A DNA stretch of 64,000 nucleotides from Phycisphaerales bacterium (GCA_028289195.1 JANQQR010000026.1:1-64000), one strand, 5' to 3'; shown: positions 37,571 to 46,786, numbered from the stretch's first letter. Numbers and translations are program-made. Notes: a model not told the origin generated them from the letters alone.

Positions 37571-38496
37571 GCCCGGGCGAGACCGCACAAGCCGAAGAAC
37601 GCCGACCGGTGATCAAGGTCCGCGACCTCGTGAAGCGATTCGACGGCAGGGCCGTCCTCGACGGCGTGAACTTCGACGTCTACGAGGGCGAGACACTCGT
37701 CATCATGGGCGGCTCCGGTTCGGGCAAGTCCACGATGCTCCGATGCATGATCGGATCGCTCGTGATCGACGAGGGGACGGTCGAACTGTTCGGGACCAAC
37801 ATCTGCACCGCGACCGAAGCGGAGATGAACGAGGTCCGCAAGCGCTTCGGGATCCTGTTCCAATCCGGCGCGCTGTTCAACTCGATGACGCTCGCCGAAA
37901 ACGTCGCGTTGCCGATCCAGGAGCACACAGACCTTGCGCCCGAGATCATCGATATCCAGGTGAAGATCAAGCTCGAACTCGTCGCGCTGCGCGAGCACGC
38001 CGAGAAGTACCCCGGCGAGATCTCAGGCGGCATGAAGAAGCGGGCCGGGCTCGCCCGCGCGACCGCCCTCGACCCGAGGATCCTGTTCTACGACGAGCCG
38101 TCGGCCGGACTCGATCCGGTGACGAGCGCCGAGATCGATCATCTCATGATCGATCTGTCGAAGAAGCTGAGTGTGACGTCGGTCGTCGTCACCCACGAGA
38201 TGGACAGCGCGTTTGCCGTCGCCGACCGGATGGCGATGTTCGACAAGGGCCGGATGCTCTGCGTGCGCGAGAAGGCGTACTTCGAGCGTCTGCGGGACAC
38301 GCCCGAGGAATCGGTGCCCGAGCTCAGCGAAGACGAGCAGCTGATCCGCCAGTTCCTCCGGGGGGACCCGATCGGGCCCATCACCGCCAGGAAGGTGGCC
38401 TCGAACTACGCTGAGGACCTGCTCGGCCTGAGCGAGACGGACCGCATCGACAAGACCCCGTCCGTCGTCACGACGCGCACGAAGGCGATGAAATAG
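37567..38496 (+). CDS. mlaF: MlaF-like ABC transporter ATP-binding protein
   Basis: A 309-residue ATPase with Walker A GGSGSGKST, signature SGGMKKRAGLARA and Walker B ILFYDEPSAGLDP. The SGGMKKR form of the signature is typical of MlaF/Mkl proteins of phospholipid-transport ABC systems. It powers lipid trafficking between the membranes together with an MlaE permease and MlaD. MlaD follows after 16 nt, but no mlaE is found next to it. A C-terminal 60-residue extension (EESVPELSEDEQLIRQFLRG) is as in this family. Confidence 0.9.
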   Translation: MSPGETAQAEERRPVIKVRDLVKRFDGRAVLDGVNFDVYEGETLVIMGGSGSGKSTMLRCMIGSLVIDEGTVELFGTNICTATEAEMNEVRKRFGILFQSGALFNSMTLAENVALPIQEHTDLAPEIIDIQVKIKLELVALREHAEKYPGEISGGMKKRAGLARATALDPRILFYDEPSAGLDPVTSAEIDHLMIDLSKKLSVTSVVVTHEMDSAFAVADRMAMFDKGRMLCVREKAYFERLRDTPEESVPELSEDEQLIRQFLRGDPIGPITARKVASNYAEDLLGLSETDRIDKTPSVVTTRTKAMK

Positions 38497-38512
38497 GCAT
38501 CATGGAGCCAGG

Positions 38513-39766
38513 ATGAAAAGCGGACGCAACAACACGGTCGCCGGCCTGCTCGTGCTCTCGACGCTGATCGCCACCGTCGCGATTGTGATGGCGCTCTCGA
38601 GCAGCTGGGACAGCTTCGGGCGCCAGCAGTACACCGTGCACTACGACCTCACCGAGGGGGTGACCGGGCTGACCTCCGGCTCCGCCGTCCTGCTGGGCGG
38701 GAAAGAGATCGGCGTGGTGGATTCCGTGCGTTTCGACCCCTCGCCGGAGGACCCCACCGGCCTGCTCGTCACGATCAGCTGCGACCGACGACTCCAGCTC
38801 CGCGAGGGCGCGGTCGCGCTGCTCAACATGCCGCTCCTCGGCGGGGGCAGCTCGATCAACTTCCCGATGGTCGGCAGCGGTGCGCCGCTCACCGAGACCG
38901 ATGTCATCGACGGGACCATCGCGACGGCCGGTTTCCTCTCCCAGGCCGGCTACGGACCCGAGCAGAGCGAGCAACTCAAGCGGATCATGGCTCGCGCCGA
39001 CGAGATCTCTCGCAAGATGGACGAGACGATCGATGAGTTCGAGCAGCTCGCGATCGATTCACGCGCCATGGTCGCCGATGCCCGCGACCGCTCCGACGGG
39101 TGGTTCGATCGGATCGACTCGATCACGCAGAGCGTGGACGAGGCCGCCCAGCAGGCCCCCGAGATCACCTCGAACATCGACGCCCGCGTCGACCAGTTTG
39201 GCGAGACGCTCGCCAGCTTCCAGTCGGCGGTCGAGGAGAACCGCACGGATATCGACGCCACGATCGACAACGCGCGCTCGATGTCGGCGCGCGGAGACGA
39301 GTTCCTCCAGACGCTGAACCAGGACCTCGTCTCGCAGTTCGAGGCGATCCTCGCCGATGCCGACAGCGTGCTCCAGGGAGCGCAGCAGTCGGTCGCGACC
39401 GTCAACGAGACGATGGACGAGCAGCTCCCGAGCGTCCGCCGGTCGGTGGCCAACGCCAGGCTCGCCTCCGATCAGCTCGCCGCGACCCTCGCCGAAGTCC
39501 GGCGCAGCCCCTGGCGCCTGCTCTACCGGCCCGACACCCGCGAACTGGAGTTCGAGCTGCTGTACGACTCGGCCCGTGCCTACGCCGCCGCCGTGAGCGA
39601 CCTCCGCGCAGCGAGCGAGTCTCTCGAGTCGGCCTCTGCCTCCTCGCAGGACCCCGAGCGCCTCGAGGTGCTCGCGGGCGAACTGGAGCGCACGATCACC
39701 AGCTACCAGGAGGCCGAGCAGCAGTTCCTCGATCTGGTGGCCCGCCACGCGTCGGGCGCGGACTGA
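38513..39766 (+). CDS. mlaD: MlaD-like MCE-domain protein
   Basis: A 417-residue protein: one N-terminal membrane helix (about 9-31), an MCE domain (about 40-150, YDLTEGVTGLTSGSAVLLGG ... GGSSINFP), then a long coiled coil to the C-terminus, followed by an acidic tail. MCE proteins carry lipid substrate across the periplasm. Coiled-coil extensions in this family can form tubes reaching the outer membrane. GGAG precedes the start. It is cotranscribed with mlaF. Confidence 0.87.
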   Translation: MKSGRNNTVAGLLVLSTLIATVAIVMALSSSWDSFGRQQYTVHYDLTEGVTGLTSGSAVLLGGKEIGVVDSVRFDPSPEDPTGLLVTISCDRRLQLREGAVALLNMPLLGGGSSINFPMVGSGAPLTETDVIDGTIATAGFLSQAGYGPEQSEQLKRIMARADEISRKMDETIDEFEQLAIDSRAMVADARDRSDGWFDRIDSITQSVDEAAQQAPEITSNIDARVDQFGETLASFQSAVEENRTDIDATIDNARSMSARGDEFLQTLNQDLVSQFEAILADADSVLQGAQQSVATVNETMDEQLPSVRRSVANARLASDQLAATLAEVRRSPWRLLYRPDTRELEFELLYDSARAYAAAVSDLRAASESLESASASSQDPERLEVLAGELERTITSYQEAEQQFLDLVARHASGAD

Positions 39767-39773
39767 GCAGGAA

Positions 39774-40901
39774 CTACTTGAGTCGTTCGGGCAGATCGGC
39801 GTGCAGCGTCTTGAGCTGCTCGGCGTGTTCGCGCGACATCACCAGGGTCGCGTCTCGCGTGTGCACCACGATCAGGTCTTCCGCGCCGAGCACGGCCACG
39901 GTGTGCGCCGGGTCCTCGTTGACAACGAGTGATCTGGAGCAATCCCTCAGCACGACCGGCCCGTTCGAGCGGTTCTCGCCCTCACCCGGCTCGAGCGTCT
40001 CGCCGTAGCTGGGCCACGAGCCGACGTCGAGCCAGGTCAGATCCATGCGCACGGTGCACACCTTGACGCCGCCTTGGGATGCGCCCGTCTTGCTCGCTCG
40101 TGCCTGCTCCCGAGTCGCGGGTTCCATGATCGCGTAGTCGACGCTGATCTTCGTGAGTGACGGATAGACCTCGTTCAGGACGTCCTGCTGCCGGTCCGTG
40201 CCCCAGGCCTCCGAGATCTGCATCAGCCCCTCGTAGCTCTTGGGCTGGTAGCGCCGGAGACAGTCGAGGATTGTGCTCGCGCGCCACACGAACATCCCGG
40301 AGTTCCAGCCGAACGCGCCCGATTCGAGATACGCCTGCGCCCGCTCGAGGCTCGGCTTTTCAACGAAGCGTTCCACCCGGAACGCGCGCCCGTTGCTGCC
40401 GGGGATCTCGGCGCTCCGCTCGACATACCCGTATCCGGTCGCCGGGTGTGTCGGCTCGATCGAGAACGTCACCAGCCGGTCGGGGTCCTCCTCGACGAGA
40501 TCAAATCCCAGACCGATGAGCTCGCGGAACGAGTCCTCGGGCTCGATGATGTGGTCCGCGGTCAGCACGCAGAACACGCCGCCGGGATCGAGTTTCTCGA
40601 TCACAGCCGCCGCGAAGCCGACGGCGTTGACGGTGTCGCGCCCGACCGGCTCGCCCAGGATGTGGGCGCTGTCGAATTGGGGGAGGGCCGAGCGGATCGC
40701 GCTGCGATAGCTCTCGTTCGTGCAGATGAACCGCTGATCCTCGGGCACGAGCCCGTCGAGGCGTGCCGCGGCAAGCTCGAGCAGCGACATCTGCCGGTCG
40801 TTCCGGCTGATGAAGGGGACGAGCTGCTTGGGCCTGTCGGCGCGGCTCACCGGCCACAGTCGCGTCCCGGCTCCGCCGGCCATGATCATCGCGTGGCGCA
40901 T
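39774..40901 (-). CDS. manC: Mannose-1-phosphate guanylyltransferase
   Basis: A 375-residue enzyme making GDP-mannose from GTP and mannose 1-phosphate. The N-terminus has the GT pyrophosphorylase signature MIMAGGAGTRLWPVSR and then RPKQLVPF. GEPVGRDTVNAVGFAA, LTADHII and FVEKP follow, then DLTWLDVGSWPSY, all family landmarks. It lacks the fused phosphomannose-isomerase domain, so it is the single-function short form. It lies 38 nt downstream of ruvA on the same strand. Confidence 0.92.
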   Translation of the reverse strand: MRHAMIMAGGAGTRLWPVSRADRPKQLVPFISRNDRQMSLLELAAARLDGLVPEDQRFICTNESYRSAIRSALPQFDSAHILGEPVGRDTVNAVGFAAAVIEKLDPGGVFCVLTADHIIEPEDSFRELIGLGFDLVEEDPDRLVTFSIEPTHPATGYGYVERSAEIPGSNGRAFRVERFVEKPSLERAQAYLESGAFGWNSGMFVWRASTILDCLRRYQPKSYEGLMQISEAWGTDRQQDVLNEVYPSLTKISVDYAIMEPATREQARASKTGASQGGVKVCTVRMDLTWLDVGSWPSYGETLEPGEGENRSNGPVVLRDCSRSLVVNEDPAHTVAVLGAEDLIVVHTRDATLVMSREHAEQLKTLHADLPERLK

Positions 40902-40939
40902 AGGGCCGAAACTCTACAAAACCCCGGCCTGATCCGTCG

Positions 40940-41596
40940 CTAGCGCCCGCCGAGGGCCGCCGCGACAAGCTCGTCGGCGCTCCGGAGCGCCGGATCGTCC
41001 TCGATCGCGCGCCGGACCAGGTCGTGGGCGGCATCGTCGCGCTCGCCCAGGCGCACGAGCGCCGCGATCGCCTGGCGGGCCGCCTCGCTCCCGATGGCGC
41101 CGGCCTCGATCTGGCTCCCCGGCTTGTCGGTCGCCGGCGCCTCGGGCAGCGGGGCGACGAATTCGTCGATCTTGCCGTGGAGCTCGGCGATGATCGTCTC
41201 GGCCAGGCGCTTCCCGATCTCCGGGAGGCGGGCGAGTTCCTTGGCGTCGCGGTCCTCGATCGCTCGGGCGATCTCGCCGACCGGACGCGCCAGGGCACGC
41301 AGCGCGCGCCGGGCGCCCACGCCCTTGACGGTCGTGAACACACCGAAGAACCGCTTGTCGGACTCGGCGTCGAAACCGATGAGGCGGGGCGTGAGCGCCC
41401 CGCTCTGGCCGTGGGGCTCGAGCGACTCGATCGTGTGAAGCGTGATCCGGCTGCCCGCGCGATCGAGCAGGCGAGCGGCGAGGTACGCCGGCAGCAGCAC
41501 CTCGTGCAGCACCGAGTCCTCCGGCCCGACGCGCTGGGCCACCATCGCGCTGTTGCCCTCGACGCCTTCGAGCGTTCCTGAGATTCGGGCGATCAT
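40940..41596 (-). CDS. ruvA: Holliday junction DNA helicase subunit RuvA
   Basis: A 218-residue protein; the start MIARISGTLEG behind GGAAGGGA matches the family. Helix-hairpin-helix motifs appear at FTTVKGVGARRALRAL and ARLPEIGKRLAETIIAEL, and domain III lies at the C-terminus (QAIAALVRLGERDDAAHDLV). RuvA tetramers hold Holliday junctions for RuvB. The OB region differs somewhat from the common form, but the overall order is right. ruvB and ruvC are not in the window. Confidence 0.9.
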   Translation of the reverse strand: MIARISGTLEGVEGNSAMVAQRVGPEDSVLHEVLLPAYLAARLLDRAGSRITLHTIESLEPHGQSGALTPRLIGFDAESDKRFFGVFTTVKGVGARRALRALARPVGEIARAIEDRDAKELARLPEIGKRLAETIIAELHGKIDEFVAPLPEAPATDKPGSQIEAGAIGSEAARQAIAALVRLGERDDAAHDLVRRAIEDDPALRSADELVAAALGGR

Positions 41597-41624
41597 CGTT
41601 CGTCCCTTCCGTGGGTCGTGGGCG

Positions 41625-42455
41625 TCAGTTCGGCCGGGGTTGGGCCTCGCCGTTCTCGTCAAGGTACCACCACTGGCCGTCTCTGAGTTCGGGCGGGTGG
41701 TCGTTCGTGGGCCAGCCGGTCTCGCGGAGGAACAGCTCTCGGAGTTCAGAGGCGATCTCCGGCGCCGAGCGTTCGCCACGCTCGTAACGCCGCACCGGCA
41801 GAAAGCGCAGGCTGGTCGTGCTCGTGCGCGTGAGGCTCGCGAAGGCGGGGTCGACCTGCGGGGTGCCCTCGACGATCACCGGCAGGACATCGGCGCCGGT
41901 CTTGGTGATGAGCAGCCCGACGCCGTCCTTGAACGGCAGGATCATCCGCTCGGGCCTCTCGATGTGGCCCTCGGGGAACATGCCCAGCACCCCTCCGCCC
42001 CGGAGATGTCGCATCGCCTGGCGCAGCCCCGAGGTATCGCGGGACTCGCGCTCGCCGGCTCCGCGATCGACGAAGATGACCCTCCCGAACTCCCAGAACC
42101 ACTCCAGCGCGGGCACGTGCATGTCCTCGGCCATCATCCAGCGCACCTCGAACGGCAGCTTGGCCTGGACGACCATCGGGTCGACGCCGGCGGTGTGATT
42201 GGCGACCACGATCAGCGGGCGCCCGTCGAGGGTGGGGCGGTCGGCGGTGCGTCCGTCGATGTGCTCGAGGCCGCTGGCGCTGACGCGATGGACCAGCGCG
42301 CCGTATACCTGGATGACCCGGAACACGAACGAGGCGATGATGTCATCGCCTCGTGGCCGGGCGCGGGCGAGCCAGCCCACGCACACGGCGAACAGGACCC
42401 ACGCCGCTCCGAGCGAGAGAAACCACAGCAGCGGCGCGTCCGTGCTTCCGTCCAT
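41625..42455 (-). CDS. PlsC-like 1-acylglycerol-3-phosphate acyltransferase
   Basis: A 276-residue membrane-associated acyltransferase with an N-terminal hydrophobic segment (about 9-29). The catalytic motif reads NHTAGVD (H-x4-D), followed by FPEGHIERP (the EGT-like motif reads EGH) and VIVEGTP. Adds a fatty acid to lysophosphatidate or a similar lipid. The start at 42455 is chosen because upstream residues in the longer frame show no homology. It diverges from the ROK gene with 36 bp between. Confidence 0.82.
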   Translation of the reverse strand: MDGSTDAPLLWFLSLGAAWVLFAVCVGWLARARPRGDDIIASFVFRVIQVYGALVHRVSASGLEHIDGRTADRPTLDGRPLIVVANHTAGVDPMVVQAKLPFEVRWMMAEDMHVPALEWFWEFGRVIFVDRGAGERESRDTSGLRQAMRHLRGGGVLGMFPEGHIERPERMILPFKDGVGLLITKTGADVLPVIVEGTPQVDPAFASLTRTSTTSLRFLPVRRYERGERSAPEIASELRELFLRETGWPTNDHPPELRDGQWWYLDENGEAQPRPN

Positions 42456-42491
42456 TGCTCTATGGTACGGGCTCAAACGGAGGACCGGCCC

Positions 42492-43460
42492 ATGGCCACC
42501 AAGTCGCTCGTCGCGGGCATCGACCTCGGCGGGACGAACATGCAGATCGGCGTGGTCGACGCGTCGAACCGGATCGTCGGGCGCGAGAAGCGGAAGACCA
42601 AAGCCGAAGACGGCGCGGACGCCGTCATCGAGCGGATCGCCGTCGGCGTGCGCACCGCGTGCGCCGACGCCGGTGTCGAGGTAAAGGACCTGGACGCCAT
42701 CGGCATCGGCGCGCCGGGCGCGATCGACTTCGCCAAGGGCGTCGTCATGGAGGCGCCGAACCTGGGATGGAACGGCCTGCCGCTGGTCGAGCATCTGTCG
42801 TCCGCGCTCGAGGGGCGTCCGGTTGCGCTCGAAAACGACGTCAACGTCGCCATCCTCGGCGAGAACCGCCTCGGCGCCGGCGGCAACGCGCAGGACGTCC
42901 TGGGTGTCTGGATCGGCACGGGGATCGGCGGGGGCCTCATCCTCAACGGACGCCTCTACCACGGCGCGCTCGGAACGGCCGGCGAGTTCGGCCAGACGAT
43001 CCTGTTCCCCAAAGCCGCGCTCGGGCATCGCACGCTCGAGCAGAACTGCTCGCGCAAGCACGTCGTCGACCGGATGCGCCGCCTCGTCGAGGCGGGACGC
43101 AAGACCATGCTCAGCGACCTGGCCGACGAGTCCTCGCGCATCGGATCGAAGCTCGTCGCCAAGGCCTACCACGCAGGCGACGAACTGACGGTGAACGTCA
43201 TCGACGAGGTGTCCGAGTTCCTCGGCGCCTCGATCGCTTCGGTCGTCACGATGCTGTCCCTGCCCCGCATCGTCCTCGGGGGCGGCCTCACCGAAGCGCT
43301 CGGGCAGTCGTTCGTGGACCGCGTGAAGTCCGAGATGGACAAGTACGTCTTCCCGAGCGCGCTGCGCAGCGTCGAGGTCGTCCCGACAACCCTCGAGGAC
43401 GACGCGGGCCTGCTCGGGGCGGCGCTGCTCGCCCGGGAGTCGATCTCTCAGTCCGACTGA
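42492..43460 (+). CDS. ROK-family sugar kinase, atypical zinc region
   Basis: The 322-residue protein starts after GGAGGA. The phosphate loop GIDLGGTNMQIG (9-20), catalytic ENDVN (Asp116), IGTGIGGGLI and late LGGGLTEALG are those of ROK glucokinases, which phosphorylate glucose or related sugars with ATP. Most members bind zinc through the His of GE.GH and a CxCGxxGC loop. Here the first reads GEFGQ (Gln168) and the loop is replaced by LGHRTLEQNCSRKHV with a single Cys186. Fold and catalytic Asp remain, so kinase activity is plausible. The 3' end overlaps the convergent agmatinase gene by 13 bp. Confidence 0.88.
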   Translation: MATKSLVAGIDLGGTNMQIGVVDASNRIVGREKRKTKAEDGADAVIERIAVGVRTACADAGVEVKDLDAIGIGAPGAIDFAKGVVMEAPNLGWNGLPLVEHLSSALEGRPVALENDVNVAILGENRLGAGGNAQDVLGVWIGTGIGGGLILNGRLYHGALGTAGEFGQTILFPKAALGHRTLEQNCSRKHVVDRMRRLVEAGRKTMLSDLADESSRIGSKLVAKAYHAGDELTVNVIDEVSEFLGASIASVVTMLSLPRIVLGGGLTEALGQSFVDRVKSEMDKYVFPSALRSVEVVPTTLEDDAGLLGAALLARESISQSD

Positions 43461-44473
43461 GACATGGCCGCTGCGCCGCAGAGCGAATAGAGGATCCGAG
43501 CGCCGACGTTGGCGTCCCACTCGCTGTCACCCGACGGGGCCGGGCAGACCTCCACGAGGTCAAATCCGACGATCGTCCGCCCGGATCGCGCCAGAGCCAG
43601 CAGGATCGCTCGGGCCTCGTTGAACCCCAGCCCGCCGGGCACTGGGGTGCCGGTGTGCGGGCAGAGCGACGGATCCAGGCCGTCGATATCGAAACTGACC
43701 CAGACGTGCTCGGGCAGTTCGTCGATCACGCCCTGGACCAGAGCGTTCAGCGCCTCCCCGTTCGAGCGGCGCTCGTGCCAGTCGGCATCGAACCAGCATC
43801 GCACGCGTCCGCCCGACGAGCGCGCGGCCTCGGCTTCGCGCTCGCCGTAGTCGCGGATGCCGACCTGGACGATCCGTTCGACGCCGGGCGCGTGCTGGAG
43901 CACGTTGCGCATCACGCTGGCGTGGGACCACTCGAAGCCCTCGTAGGCCACGCGAAGGTCCAAGTGCGCATCGAACTGGAGCACACCGAGGGGGCCGGCG
44001 TGCTCTGCCGCCGCGCTGATGCCCCCGAACGCCACGCTGTGCTCGCCACCGACGACGCCCGGGATCTTGCCAGCATCGAGGATCCGCCCGACCTCCCGCG
44101 AGACGAAGCTGTTCATCCACTCGCAGGCGGAACCGATCTCGCTCAGCGAGTCTTCGTCGCCAGGGCCCGCCCCGCCCCGCTCGACGATGGGCACCGCCAG
44201 CTCGCGCGCACGCACGCTGATGTCGCGCACCTCGACCGACTCCTCCTCCATGAAGATGCCCGCTTCCCAGGGCTTTCCGAACAGGTGGTCGAGCAGATCA
44301 ACCTGGGCGGACGCCTCGCGGATCGCTCCGGGGCCCTTCGCGCAGCCGTGGCCGTAGGAGACTGTCGCGTCGAACGGGACCGGCAGCAGGACGACGCGGG
44401 CCTGCTCCCGCGAATGCGGCAGGCCGAACACACCATCGCCCGGCGCCGCTGGCGCATCGGGGTCGAAGTTCAT
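43448..44473 (-). CDS. Agmatinase/arginase-family ureohydrolase
   Basis: A 341-residue enzyme with the binuclear manganese site VGGEHSVA, QFDAHLDLR and SFDIDGLDP. FDATVSYG(H)GCAKGPGAI and VCPAPSGDSEW are the substrate-side motifs. The DAHLDLR form and length fit speB-like agmatinases, which hydrolyse agmatine to putrescine and urea; guanidinobutyrase or formiminoglutamase are alternatives. No polyamine gene lies next to it. Confidence 0.85.
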   Translation of the reverse strand: MNFDPDAPAAPGDGVFGLPHSREQARVVLLPVPFDATVSYGHGCAKGPGAIREASAQVDLLDHLFGKPWEAGIFMEEESVEVRDISVRARELAVPIVERGGAGPGDEDSLSEIGSACEWMNSFVSREVGRILDAGKIPGVVGGEHSVAFGGISAAAEHAGPLGVLQFDAHLDLRVAYEGFEWSHASVMRNVLQHAPGVERIVQVGIRDYGEREAEAARSSGGRVRCWFDADWHERRSNGEALNALVQGVIDELPEHVWVSFDIDGLDPSLCPHTGTPVPGGLGFNEARAILLALARSGRTIVGFDLVEVCPAPSGDSEWDANVGARILYSLCGAAAMSQSD

Positions 44474-44504
44474 GGGAGACGATCGTACCCGGGCTCGCGC
44501 CGAC

Positions 44505-45380
44505 TCAGCCCTGGGCGGCTTCCGACTCGTCCGGGGCAGGGGGCGTCGCGATCAGGACGAGACGCTCGCGGCTCGAGACGACCACGCCACCGGGCTGCTC
44601 GATCGTGATCGCGAACATCGTCGGGCCGGTCGGGGACAGCTTCGGGTCGATCTCGACGATCGCGTTGCCGTCCGCGTCGATGTCGAAGACTCCGCCGTCG
44701 ATCGGCGTGGCGTCGCTCTGTGAGGGATCGAAGATCCAGAGCTGGTACTGCTCGACGCTCGGGTCGTTCACCGGGAGGCCGGAGAATCGCATGTACCCCT
44801 CGTCGCGCTCCTGGCTCCAGATCGCTTCGCCACCGATCGCCGAGGATTCGAGTTCGCCCAGGCCCTGCCACTTCCACTGCACGCGCTGCGCGTCGCTGGT
44901 GAGAAGATTGCCGAGCTTCGTGTTGAGGTCCGGAGCAGAGGCGGGCCACCAAGCTATCGCTGCCAGCGCGATTGCGGCGGCCGCAGCGAGCCAGGCGAGC
45001 CCGGCGCTGGAGTTTCTGTCGGGGCCGATCCGCCCGGCGATCGCCGGCTCGGAGCGGGTCGGGGCAGGCTGCGGAGCGGGCTCGGTCCGAGCGTCCACGG
45101 CGCGGGTGCGCATCACCGAGTCGGCGCTGGTCTGGATCGCAGCCGCGAGTGATTCGGGCAGCGGCTCATCGCTCGAGTGGGCGATCGCTTCCTCTTCTGC
45201 GATGTAGAACAGGTCGAGCGCCGCGGCGGTGAGTTCGAAGGGCTCCGTGGAGAGGTCGGCCGCGGCACGGGCAGCGAGTGTGTCGAACTCCCGCTCTTCC
45301 TCGAGCGCGAGGTCGCACAGCGCCTTGCCGGCGAGCAGCTCAGAGAGCCGATCCGGGTTGTACGCGCCCGACGCGGTCAC
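44505..45380 (-). CDS. RskA-like anti-sigma factor
   Basis: A 291-residue membrane protein: cytoplasmic N-terminal domain (DLALEEEREFDTLAARAA), one membrane helix (about 128-146, LAWLAAAAAIALAAIAWW), then an extracytoplasmic RskA C-terminal domain with PSVEQYQLWIFDP and VFAITIEQPGGV-like strands. It holds the cognate SigK-type factor inactive. Its GTG start overlaps the sigma stop (GTGA), so they are translationally coupled. Confidence 0.85.
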   Translation of the reverse strand: MTASGAYNPDRLSELLAGKALCDLALEEEREFDTLAARAAADLSTEPFELTAAALDLFYIAEEEAIAHSSDEPLPESLAAAIQTSADSVMRTRAVDARTEPAPQPAPTRSEPAIAGRIGPDRNSSAGLAWLAAAAAIALAAIAWWPASAPDLNTKLGNLLTSDAQRVQWKWQGLGELESSAIGGEAIWSQERDEGYMRFSGLPVNDPSVEQYQLWIFDPSQSDATPIDGGVFDIDADGNAIVEIDPKLSPTGPTMFAITIEQPGGVVVSSRERLVLIATPPAPDESEAAQG

Positions 45381-45925
45381 GAGGCGACCTCCTCTTTCGA
45401 GGTTCCAAGAAGTTCACGGACACGGATGAGCCCACGTCTCGCGTGGGTCTTCACGGTCCCCAATGGCATTCCGGTCGCCGCGGCGATCTTCTCGTGCGAC
45501 AGACCGTGGTAAATCGATAGGCGCAGGACCCGTTGCTGATCCTGGCTGAGTTCGTTGAGCGCGTTTGCCGCCTTCTGGGCTTCCTCGCTCAGTTCCGCAC
45601 CACCGACGGGCTGTTCTGCCGTCCTGGCGTCGCCCTCCACGATCGCCTCTGACTTGGGCTCTCGCTTGACCTTCCGGTTCCGGTCGATCAGGCGACGGCG
45701 AGCGATCATCGAGACGAACGTGGCTTCTCCGGCGACCTCCGGGTCGAAGCGAGCGGCGCTCTTCCAGAGATCGAGGAAGATCTCCTGTACGGCGTCTTCT
45801 GCGTCCGCCTGTGTCGAAGAGAAGCGCCTCGCGAGCGACCACACGAGACCTCCGTAGGCGTCGAGCACCTCGCGGACCGAATCTCGGTCGCCGGCTGCAA
45901 CTCGTTGGAGGAGAGTGAGTTCCAC
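45377..45925 (-). CDS. SigK-type ECF sigma factor
   Basis: A 182-residue ECF sigma factor with region 2 (YGGLVWSLARRFSSTQADAE, DAVQEIFLDLWKSA, MIARRRLIDRNRK) and region 4 (DQQRVLRLSIYHGLSHEKIA, GTVKTHARRGLIRVRELLG). It is followed by an overlapping RskA-type anti-sigma gene and preceded on the same strand by a fasciclin gene. This matches the SigK/RskA module that controls fasciclin proteins in mycobacteria. GTG start; no strong ribosome site. Confidence 0.88.
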   Translation of the reverse strand: MELTLLQRVAAGDRDSVREVLDAYGGLVWSLARRFSSTQADAEDAVQEIFLDLWKSAARFDPEVAGEATFVSMIARRRLIDRNRKVKREPKSEAIVEGDARTAEQPVGGAELSEEAQKAANALNELSQDQQRVLRLSIYHGLSHEKIAAATGMPLGTVKTHARRGLIRVRELLGTSKEEVAS

Positions 45926-45997
45926 GTTCAGGCCCGGTTCCTCTTCCCGTCAGTGTAGTCCCCGGGCGTTCGTTCCGCTTTCCGTTCCGATTCATTT

Positions 45998-46052
45998 GAC
46001 GCGCGTCGCGCGAGGCGGCCGGGGGTGGACCCCAGCCGCCCGCGAGCGCGTC
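45998..46052. other. Long stable hairpin between the fasciclin and sigma genes
   Basis: Outer arms GACGCGC/GCGCGTC and inner GGCGGC...GGGGGT/ACCCC...GCCGCC form a 55 nt imperfect hairpin. No T-run follows on the minus strand, so it is not a classic terminator. It may stabilise the fasciclin mRNA end or damp readthrough into the sigma gene. Confidence 0.5.
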
Positions 46053-46061
46053 GCCCCGGAA

Positions 46062-46607
46062 TTACTCGGGCAGGAGCACGGTGTCGATCACGTGGATCAC
46101 ACCGTTGGTGGCCTCGACGTCCGTCGCGATGACGTTCGCCATGGCCTTGTCGTTGCCGATGCGGACGGTGCCGTCCTTGACCTTGATGCGGAAGGTCTGA
46201 CCGGCGAGCGTGGCGCTGCTCTCGGTCATGCCTACGACCTGCTCGGCGCGGACGTCGCCGGCGATGACGTGGAACTTGAGGATCTGCTGGAGCTGGCCGA
46301 TGTTCTCCGGCTTCAGCAGCGTCTCGACCGTGCCCTCGGGGAGCTTGGCGAAGGCCTCATCGGTCGGCGCGAAGACGGTGAAGGGGCCGTCGCCCTTGAG
46401 GGCCTCGACCAGACCGGCGGCCTGGATCGCGGCGGCCAGGGTGTTGAACTTCCCGGCTTCGACAGCGGTGTCGATGATGTCCAGTTTCTCGTCCGAGTAC
46501 GCGGCCTTCGTGACGTTAGCGTTCTTGTCGCCGCAGCTGGCCCAGGCAACACCGGCGGTGGTGAGGGCGAGAATCGAGGCCGTAGCGATACCCTTGGCAA
46601 ACTTCAT
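46062..46607 (-). CDS. Secreted fasciclin-domain protein
   Basis: A 181-residue exported protein with AAGGAGAG before the start and a signal peptide ending GVAWA. One FAS1 domain fills the rest: [63 protein letters not shown]1 domains mediate adhesion at the cell surface. It lies directly upstream of sigK/rskA-type genes on the same strand, suggesting it is their target. Confidence 0.92.
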   Translation of the reverse strand: MKFAKGIATASILALTTAGVAWASCGDKNANVTKAAYSDEKLDIIDTAVEAGKFNTLAAAIQAAGLVEALKGDGPFTVFAPTDEAFAKLPEGTVETLLKPENIGQLQQILKFHVIAGDVRAEQVVGMTESSATLAGQTFRIKVKDGTVRIGNDKAMANVIATDVEATNGVIHVIDTVLLPE

Positions 46608-46786
46608 GAGTGCTCTCCTTACAGTGATCTGATTCGTGTTCGTGCGTTCGTGCTGAGCGGAGCTATCGGGTGCCCACCCAGTGTTTCAGGTGGCTTCGGG
46701 GGCACTCGAAACCCGGATTCATCGGATCCGCGCAGTTTCTGGCGCAGGCCCCCGGATCGGGCCTGGGGCGCTCCAATCGCGTGCCC

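Noticed and set aside
46608..46786. A mycobacterial SigK-type promoter before the fasciclin gene
   Set aside because: A CGAAT-like segment is present, but no matching -35 element lies at the right distance.
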